Assembly: GCA_018896355.1 (NCBI GenBank)
Contig: JAHIMW010000016.1
Coordinates: forward strand, 1-12,165
DNA length: 12,165 nt
Reading direction: 5' to 3'
From: Pseudomonadota bacterium
GTDB taxonomy: Bacteria; Desulfobacterota; Syntrophia; Syntrophales; UBA5619
Shown: positions 7,094 through 12,165 of the stretch, piece after piece
Numbering within the stretch: the first letter of the stretch is position 1
Layout of the letters: the number at the start of each line of letters is the position of its first letter
Position numbers and translations under genes: made by a program
Notes under the pieces: generated by a model
Seen by the model: the letters and a program-made list of their open reading frames with translations, nothing else
Database searches by the model: none
What the model was told of the DNA's origin: nothing

Positions 7094-8368
7094 TTATTTT
7101 TTCATCCAAGGTGGCAGCTTGATTTCGCCGGTGGCGATGCTTTTGGGATAGACGACCACCCGCTTGCCGTTTTGCCATTGCAGGATGCTGCCCACCGCGC
7201 CATCCTTGGGATCGAGGGCGGGGATGACCTGGTGGCTTTTGGGATCGAAACGCAAACGCCCGTATACGCCCATGATGTCGGTTTTTTCAAGCGCGGTCAC
7301 CACCTTGTCGGAATCGAGGCTGCCGGCGCTTTCTATGGCGTCACGCAAGACATAGACCGCCATATAGCTGCTGGAGGAGCCCAGCCCCTCGGGTTCGACA
7401 CCCCAGCGTTTGGCATAGGCGTTATAGAACTTCATGGTCCAGGGCGTGGCCTCGGAAGGAGCGTTGCCGGCATTGACCACGTTGCACAAGGTGTATTCGC
7501 CCTGGCCGTCGGTGGCCTTCCAGAAACTGGGCTGCTCGGCGGCCGCCAGCGTCGACCCGAATGGCAGGGCCGGCAATTTCATTTCATACCACTGCTTCAG
7601 CAGGATGGCGCTTTCGGGCATGTCCATCCAGATATTGATGATTTCCGATTTGGTCTTTTTAGCTTTGAGCAGTCCCATGGAAAAGTCGGTGGCGCCGGTG
7701 GGATAGATCTCGACCCCCGTAACATTCCAGCCTTTTTTCTTGGCCACGCTTTCCATCACCTCGGCCGCACCGCGGGCGTGGGAGACATCCTGGGCTATGA
7801 TAAAGAGATTGTTGAAACCGTACTTCTTTTTCAACTCACCGAAATTGGCGAACATCTCACCCACCAGGTTTTGGGCTTCGCCGTGGATGCGAAAACAGTA
7901 TTTGAATTTGTCGTAGTTTTTGGCCACCTGGGCATGGTAGGCCGGTGTCAGGACACCGGTGGTCAAAATGGAGACTTTTTTGTACTTGGACAACAACGAC
8001 ATGGCTGCCAGGGCCGCTTCCGAGCGCACCGGACCGCCCAGAATGAAATCGGCTTTTTTGTCCAGAATCAATTTTTCCACCGCCAGCAGGGCGTCACTGA
8101 CCGGCACGCCGGGCTCAAGATCGCGCGTATCGATGACCTCGACTGCCAGCGGACGCTTTTCGCCGCCGACGTCCACCCCGCCCTTGGCGTTAATCTCTTC
8201 CACCGCCAGCTTAACGCCACGCTCGGCAGCCCACCCGTATAAAAAAGCGGTGGAAAGCGGCAAGCCCAGCACGATCGGCTTGGCTGCTTGCACAGTTTGC
8301 ACCGGCAGCAGCATCATCAACACGGCGGCTACAAAAATCACCAACATTTTAATACGTGCGGTTTTCAT
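7094..8368 (-). CDS. Periplasmic substrate-binding protein of a Liv/HAAT-type ABC importer
   Basis: A 424-residue periplasmic binding protein of the branched-chain amino acid type (Peripla_BP_6 class). It has a clear signal peptide, MKTARIK followed by the hydrophobic core MLVIFVAAVLMMLL and the cleavage site VQA-AKP after residue 28, with no lipobox. The mature protein opens IVLGLPLSTAFLYGWAAERGVKLAVEEINAKGGV, the standard first strand and helix, followed by LILDKKADFILGGPVRSEAALA, the segment that closes lobe I over the ligand. The ATG at 8368 is supported by GGAGGAG at 8374-8380. The open frame extends 51 codons further up, through the promoter, and that part is rejected. As first gene of the operon and followed by a strong hairpin, it should be its most abundant product. 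The ligand is unknown; the linked CoA ligase hints at a carboxylic acid. Confidence 0.93.
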   Translation of the reverse strand: MKTARIKMLVIFVAAVLMMLLPVQTVQAAKPIVLGLPLSTAFLYGWAAERGVKLAVEEINAKGGVDVGGEKRPLAVEVIDTRDLEPGVPVSDALLAVEKLILDKKADFILGGPVRSEAALAAMSLLSKYKKVSILTTGVLTPAYHAQVAKNYDKFKYCFRIHGEAQNLVGEMFANFGELKKKYGFNNLFIIAQDVSHARGAAEVMESVAKKKGWNVTGVEIYPTGATDFSMGLLKAKKTKSEIINIWMDMPESAILLKQWYEMKLPALPFGSTLAAAEQPSFWKATDGQGEYTLCNVVNAGNAPSEATPWTMKFYNAYAKRWGVEPEGLGSSSSYMAVYVLRDAIESAGSLDSDKVVTALEKTDIMGVYGRLRFDPKSHQVIPALDPKDGAVGSILQWQNGKRVVVYPKSIATGEIKLPPWMKK

Positions 8369-8450
8369 TTTAGCTCCTCCTTGTTTGGTTAACGGATGCT
8401 GACTGGGAAAAAATTTATTGATTGATAAGAACTTCCTTTTCCGTGCCGGG

Positions 8451-8479
8451 AGTATAGGTGGGCTATTTTTGCATGTCAA
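8451..8479 (-). promoter_or_regulatory. Sigma70-type promoter of the importer operon
   Basis: On the minus strand TTGACA (8474-8479, perfect -35) and TATACT (8451-8456, five of six -10 bases) are separated by exactly 17 bases. Transcription should begin near 8444, leaving a leader of about 75 bases before the binding-protein ATG at 8368. No obvious operator or riboswitch was seen in the leader. An A-rich run (complement of 8408-8416) lies in it. This is the best promoter in the window. Confidence 0.85.
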
Positions 8480-8520
8480 GGGGTAATTTGTATCCGAAAA
8501 TCTCTCCCCCTTCGGTAACA

Positions 8521-8598
8521 TTTATTTTGAGAATCGTGACAATAGTGCCGGACATCGGCTCCAAGACCTTGATCGATGATCCAAACTTGAGGAGGTAG
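8521..8598 (+). pseudogene. Possible C-terminal tail of a truncated upstream gene
   Basis: A plus-strand frame reads FILRIVTIVPDIGSKTLIDD and PNLRR, then stops (TAG 8596-8598) 4 bases before the ATG of the small membrane protein. The stop sits next to that gene's ribosome binding site. This spacing is what is expected of two adjacent genes in an operon, and RIVTIVPDIGSKTL has the look of a real protein end (a strand, then a P-D-x-G turn, loosely like the C-terminus of cysteine synthase-type enzymes). The frame stays open further upstream into the importer promoter region, where it no longer looks like protein. No start or body is visible. Chance is quite possible for 25 codons. Confidence 0.3.
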
Positions 8599-8602
8599 CG
8601 CC

Positions 8603-8872
8603 ATGGAAATCTTTACATCCACACAACTGGTCGTTCCGATGTTTCAGGTGATTCTCCTTCTGATCCTGAGCACAATCGCCCTGCTCATCGGCCGCCTTAG
8701 GCTGGCCCTGTTTATCAACTACTGTTTCACGCTGTACTGGGGTTACGTTGCCAACCTGGGCCTTTTCACCGCCACGGAGGCGGCGAAAATGAACGGTTAC
8801 ACCTTCCTCTACTTCGGCAGTGGCATCGTCATCATCCTGCTTGCGATGATCGGACTCATGTCGCACCGCGAG
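8603..8872 (+). CDS. Small membrane protein of unknown function, frame lacks its own stop codon
   Basis: From ATG 8603, with the strong GAGGAGG (8589-8595) 7 bases upstream, the frame gives about 90 residues that look like a real small membrane protein. It has a hydrophobic segment at 10-30 (LVVPMFQVILLLILSTIALLIG), a second at 33-50 (RLALFINYCFTLYWGYVA), a polar loop (NLGLFTATEAAKMNGYTF) and a third at 68-85 (YFGSGIVIILLAMIGLM), ending SHRE at 8872. The architecture resembles small conserved hypothetical proteins I recall from delta-proteobacteria, without a name. The frame does not stop there. It continues to 10165 antisense to the peptidase gene, giving 430 further residues of low plausibility. 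The codon after Glu90 is CGA (8873-8875), one C-to-T change away from TGA. I give the coordinates of the credible part only. No promoter was recognised for it. Confidence 0.5.
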
Positions 8873-8881
8873 CGAGCGGAA

Positions 8882-11845
8882 TCAGCTCAGTTTCTCAATC
8901 TCCAGTTTCTCCTCAAGGATCTTGTTGGCTGCATGGAGCCGCTCCTCCGGCGCGCAGACGCCTACAACCGCCGCCTCTGCCGCCGCCGGGAAGTAGAGTC
9001 GGGCGGCATCCTGAAGCCGTTCCGAAGTGATGGTGAGCACCTCTTCTCGGAAACGGCGACGCATCGGATCCGTCATCCCGGAAAACTCCCGGATCAGGGC
9101 GGTATAACCCCTTCCGGCCGGGTCCAATGGTTTGTCAAGCGCGCCGATCGTGCCGATTACGGCCTTCTCCAATTCTTCCTGAAGGACCGGGTTGTTGCAG
9201 ACAAAATCAACCGCATGCCTATAGATGTCCAGTGTTTCAGTCAGATGCGGATCCCGATAGGAGAGGAAGGCAAAGAGACCGCTGACCGGTTCGTAGCGGC
9301 AGGAACCCCCGTAGGCCCCCCCTTGAACCCGGATATGGCGGTAAAGATAGCCGTTGGAGAGCTGTCTCGCCAGAACGAAAAGAGGCGCCGAAAGCGGATC
9401 GGCATAGGGCGGCGCTGCAAGGACTTTGGCAACATAACAGACCTCGGCGGGGATCGCGATCCCGATGTGGACGGGTCGGCGGTTCTGCATCTCCGTCTTC
9501 GTCGGCGGGTTTCCCGCCGGCAGGGCTGCCACCAGCCCATCGGCCGCAGCGGTGAGGCTTTGCAGTCCGGCCGAGTCGGCCGTCATGTTCATGAGCAGGC
9601 GGTTCCGGACAAAGACGATCTTGCGAAGGCGCGCCAGCTTTTCCCGGATTTCCCCCCGAAGATCGTTCAGATGGTCGGCCGTGCCGGCGATGAGGCGAAG
9701 CTGGGTTCTCCCATGCCACTGTTCCGTCCGCCAGGCCGGGAGGGAAAGGGTCGCCGCCGCGGCCATCTGGGCGAAGAGATGACCCGACGGGATCACCGCG
9801 GCGTGGAGCCCGTTCTTTTTTTCGAGGATCAGCTCCCGCATCCGGGCGTCATCATTCAGATCCCCCTCCGTCAGGATGTCCCGGATGATTCCGACCGCTT
9901 CATCGATGTTCCGATGGAGGGCCTTGACGGAAAAAACCATCTTCTGCCAGTTTCCGCCGCCGTCGGCGGTTGCACCGGCGGCGAGATTGACGCCGAGGCC
10001 GCCGGTCCGCAGCGAAATCCGCTTTGCCATCGCCTCGTAGGAGAACCCCGCCGCCCCCATCTGGGTCGTGAGTTTTCCCAGAAGCGGCAGATAGGGCTGC
10101 AGCTCCTCGGGGATGTCGGAGACGTCGAAGGCCAGATCGAGATAGGCGATGCCGTTCGTGAATAGGTCATGGCGAAGGAGCGGAACGCCGCCCGCGGCCG
10201 CCCTCTCGGTTGGAATCGTTTCGATCTCGCGGGAGATATCGTCGATATTCAGCCTCGGCAGGGTCGCAGCCGCCTCCGGCGGGTCCGGTTCCGTCTGAAA
10301 CCGTTTCAACAGCAGGGTTTCCTGACGGATCTGTTCCTTTTCCTCCTCACCGAGGGAGGCCGCGACACGGGCCATCCGCTCCCGGGCCTTCTGCTCCCGC
10401 TCTTCCAGGAAGGTCCGGCTTGGTTCCATGACGGAGAGGAGACGGTGCGGATTGTCGAGGAACCACTGCCGAACAACCCCTTGGAAGAGGTCGGGTTGCT
10501 TCTCCCACTCCTGGCGGATGTCGCGGATGATTTGCGGGAAATTCATGTCCGTCAGCGGGTCCCCGTCATAGAGCCAGGTGTGATAGGCCCGTCCCATCAG
10601 GACGATCCCGTAAGGATAGCTGCCGCGGACCATCTCCCGTCCGTGGAATTCCACCTGGTGGAGGGTGCCCTCGATCAGCTCCCGGTCGAAACCGTTTTCC
10701 GCCACATCCCGAAGCGAATTTAGAATCAGCGCCTCGATCAGCGGGGCCTTGTCCGGGTCCGTTCCGCGCAGACCGACGGCAAAGGCGATCTGACGCAAGT
10801 CCCTCTCCAGGCCGGTGACCGGCGAGAGGTCCTCCCCGAGACCCGAATCGATCAGGGCTTTGCGCAACGGGGACGCGGCGCTGCCGACGAGCAGATCGGC
10901 GACGATGGTAAGCATCATTGCCGTCCCGCCGGCGGTGTTTTCCGCCGTCATCCAGGCCATGTTTACCGTCGTTTTCCCCTCCGGTTTTTCCTCCCGGTCG
11001 ATCGGAAAACAGCCGTGAACGGCCCGGGGATCTTTCCAGCGGGGCTGAATCGGAATGGAGGAGTCCAGTGCGATGCGATCGAAACCGGCGAGTATCTCCG
11101 CGAGAAAGACCAGGTGCTCCTCCGTCGGGATGTTCCCGGAGAGGAAAAAACGGGCGTTCGTCGGCGAGTAGAAAGTTCGGTGAAATTTCCGGAACGCTTC
11201 GTAAGTCAGGTCGGGAATCCTCTCGGGATCGCCCCCCGAGTCGCAGGCGTAAGGGGTTCCCGGATAGAGGTTTTCCTGAATAGCCTTGTACATCAGGGCC
11301 TCCGGGGAGGAGTAGGCCCCCTTCATCTCGTTGTAGACGATCCCGGAGATGGTCAGATCGCCATTCTCGGCGAACTCCAGATGGTGGCCTTCCTGGAGAA
11401 AGGTCTCCCGTAGCAGGCGCGGCCGGAGGACGAGATCGGCATAGACCCGGGCGAGGTTGAAGAAATCGCGTTTCTCCTGGCTGGCGACGGGGTAGATCGT
11501 CTTGTCGGGGTAGGTGAATGCGTTGATGAAGGTCTGGAGTGTTCCGCGGAGGAGCTCGTTGAAGACATCCTTGAGCGGGTAGCGCTCGGAGCCGGCGAGA
11601 ACGGAATGTTCGAGGATATGGGGGACGCCGGTCGAATCCCTGGGCGGCGTCCGGAAGCCGATGGAGAAGAGGTTTTCCCGGTCGTCGCAGTGGAGGTGAA
11701 GAATCTTCGCCCCCGTCCTTTGATGTTCGATCTCATAGGCGGTGACGCGGATCTCCGGGATCTGTTCCACCCGGAGGATATGGAAGCCATCTCTCTTGTC
11801 CCCGGCGGCAAACGCGGGGGGCGGACAGACATTCTTAACCTGCAT
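8882..11845 (-). CDS. M16C zinc metallopeptidase (presequence protease / falcilysin-like)
   Basis: A 987-residue peptidase, full length for the single-chain M16C family (about 970-1,000 residues, four homologous domains forming a closed chamber that degrades short unfolded peptides). The inverted zinc motif HILEH (His76, Glu79, His80) lies in GVPHILEHSVLAGS, and the third zinc ligand is Glu173 in YNEMKGAYSSP, a typical M16C spacing. In the C-terminal half, Arg839 and Tyr845 in IRVQGGAYG match the substrate-carboxylate Arg/Tyr pair of PreP. A charged helical hinge (residues about 480-520) links the halves. There is no signal peptide, so it is probably cytoplasmic. It starts at ATG 11845 with AAGGA about 7 bases upstream and has its own promoter. 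Its stop lies within the antisense extension of the membrane-protein frame, with no terminator between them. Confidence 0.93.
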   Translation of the reverse strand: MQVKNVCPPPAFAAGDKRDGFHILRVEQIPEIRVTAYEIEHQRTGAKILHLHCDDRENLFSIGFRTPPRDSTGVPHILEHSVLAGSERYPLKDVFNELLRGTLQTFINAFTYPDKTIYPVASQEKRDFFNLARVYADLVLRPRLLRETFLQEGHHLEFAENGDLTISGIVYNEMKGAYSSPEALMYKAIQENLYPGTPYACDSGGDPERIPDLTYEAFRKFHRTFYSPTNARFFLSGNIPTEEHLVFLAEILAGFDRIALDSSIPIQPRWKDPRAVHGCFPIDREEKPEGKTTVNMAWMTAENTAGGTAMMLTIVADLLVGSAASPLRKALIDSGLGEDLSPVTGLERDLRQIAFAVGLRGTDPDKAPLIEALILNSLRDVAENGFDRELIEGTLHQVEFHGREMVRGSYPYGIVLMGRAYHTWLYDGDPLTDMNFPQIIRDIRQEWEKQPDLFQGVVRQWFLDNPHRLLSVMEPSRTFLEEREQKARERMARVAASLGEEEKEQIRQETLLLKRFQTEPDPPEAAATLPRLNIDDISREIETIPTERAAAGGVPLLRHDLFTNGIAYLDLAFDVSDIPEELQPYLPLLGKLTTQMGAAGFSYEAMAKRISLRTGGLGVNLAAGATADGGGNWQKMVFSVKALHRNIDEAVGIIRDILTEGDLNDDARMRELILEKKNGLHAAVIPSGHLFAQMAAAATLSLPAWRTEQWHGRTQLRLIAGTADHLNDLRGEIREKLARLRKIVFVRNRLLMNMTADSAGLQSLTAAADGLVAALPAGNPPTKTEMQNRRPVHIGIAIPAEVCYVAKVLAAPPYADPLSAPLFVLARQLSNGYLYRHIRVQGGAYGGSCRYEPVSGLFAFLSYRDPHLTETLDIYRHAVDFVCNNPVLQEELEKAVIGTIGALDKPLDPAGRGYTALIREFSGMTDPMRRRFREEVLTITSERLQDAARLYFPAAAEAAVVGVCAPEERLHAANKILEEKLEIEKLS

Positions 11846-11889
11846 GATCTTTCCTTTCCGGTGTCGTCTCTTGGATGACGGACAGGAGA

Positions 11890-11918
11890 TTCATACCGGG
11901 ATTGCGCGTAAAAGTCAA
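11890..11918 (-). promoter_or_regulatory. Sigma70-type promoter of the M16C peptidase gene
   Basis: On the minus strand TTGACT (11913-11918) and TATGAA (11890-11895) are separated by exactly 17 bases. Transcription would begin near 11883 and give a leader of about 38 bases before ATG 11845. Both hexamers deviate by one or two bases from consensus. I rate it likely but not certain. Confidence 0.6.
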
Positions 11919-12165
11919 ATGGCGCCGGACCCCGATGGGGTGTGAAAGGACACCTGCCGAGATGCGACGGATAGCGCCACCATTCTAATCGCGATCTCAG
12001 CTTCCACAAGGTCTGCTGTTTTGTTCACCGGCAAACGAAAACAACGGGTTTTCGTTATCGCATTCATGCGCCCAAATACCGGAATCTGACCCCATCGCTC
12101 GATCAAATGTCCCGATTCGTATTATGGCCTGTGTACGATATGGCCGAATGCTGTGCAAGCGCCTC
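11919..12165. other. Non-coding upstream region of the peptidase gene
   Basis: No gene is supported in the last 247 bases. A minus-strand 63-codon frame (11915-12106) crosses the promoter and has no ribosome binding site or recognisable similarity. The stretch holds a short palindrome ACCCC-gat-GGGGT (11929-11941), a perfect 9-bp inverted repeat (12034-12056) and the motif GGAATCTGACCCCAT (12081-12095). I see no tRNA and no transposase. The gene to the right begins outside the window. Confidence 0.5.
12034..12056. repeat. Perfect 9-bp inverted repeat
   Basis: AACGAAAAC (12034-12042) and GTTTTCGTT (12048-12056) pair perfectly around the 5-base loop AACGG. On neither strand is it followed by a T-run, so it is not a clear terminator. 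It may be an operator, or part of a repeat element together with the nearby GGAATCTGACCCC motif. Confidence 0.5.

Noticed and set aside
7172..8242. Long plus-strand open frame, 356 codons, over the binding-protein gene
   Set aside because: Antisense shadow: high His/Gly/Phe content, no ribosome binding site, and the opposite strand encodes a clear binding protein.
8369..8521. 51-codon N-terminal extension of the binding protein
   Set aside because: It runs through the promoter and ribosome binding site and precedes a textbook signal peptide starting at 8368.
8873..10165. Antisense extension of the small membrane-protein frame, 430 codons, making a 520-residue protein
   Set aside because: It lies entirely opposite the well-supported peptidase gene, is rich in Arg, Gly and Asp in a way typical of antisense frames in G+C-rich DNA, and shows no domain.
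11915..12106. Minus-strand 63-codon frame upstream of the peptidase
   Set aside because: No ribosome binding site, no similarity I recognise, and it covers the -35 element of the peptidase promoter.

Overview
The window looks like a piece of a Gram-negative, probably anaerobic, bacterial chromosome. A delta-proteobacterial type (Desulfobacterota, Syntrophus-like) is my inference from gene content and G+C-rich flanks; there is no rRNA or other marker to settle it. Gram-negative character is supported by a periplasmic binding protein with a cleavable signal peptide and a lipoprotein.

Layout. (1) 2-469 (+) is the 3' end of alaS. It converges on a minus-strand flavodoxin-family gene (529-1023) across a hairpin with T-tracts on both sides (478-501). 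A small lipoprotein of unknown function (1120-1617, minus) lies upstream of the flavodoxin. (2) 1801-8368 (minus) is the core of the window: a tightly packed operon read leftward from a near-consensus sigma70 promoter at 8451-8479. Its order is substrate-binding protein, 17-bp hairpin, LivH-type permease, LivM-type permease, LivG-type ATPase, LivF-type ATPase, AMP-forming acyl-CoA synthetase. The last five genes overlap or lie 2 bases apart. (3) 8521-8875 (+) is a short odd segment: a possible gene tail ending 4 bases before a small membrane-protein reading frame that has a strong ribosome binding site but no stop codon of its own. (4) 8882-11845 (minus) is a large M16C (PreP/falcilysin-like) zinc metallopeptidase with its own promoter. 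(5) 11846-12165 is non-coding leader and upstream sequence with a perfect small hairpin.

How the genes work together. The central operon encodes a complete HAAT/Liv-type ABC importer fused by operon structure to a CoA ligase. The simplest reading is uptake of a carboxylate (an amino acid is possible, but an aromatic, branched or fatty acid fits the ligase better) followed at once by activation to its CoA thioester. The two ATPases show matching departures from consensus that predict one active and one degenerate ATP site. The flanking alaS, flavodoxin and peptidase genes look like unrelated housekeeping genes with more G+C-rich coding sequence, so the operon may be an acquired block.

I found no convincing novel defence or mobile system, no CRISPR array, and no tRNA or rRNA. 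The best leads are the stop-less membrane-protein frame with its possible junctions, the transport-plus-activation operon, and the asymmetric ATPase pair.
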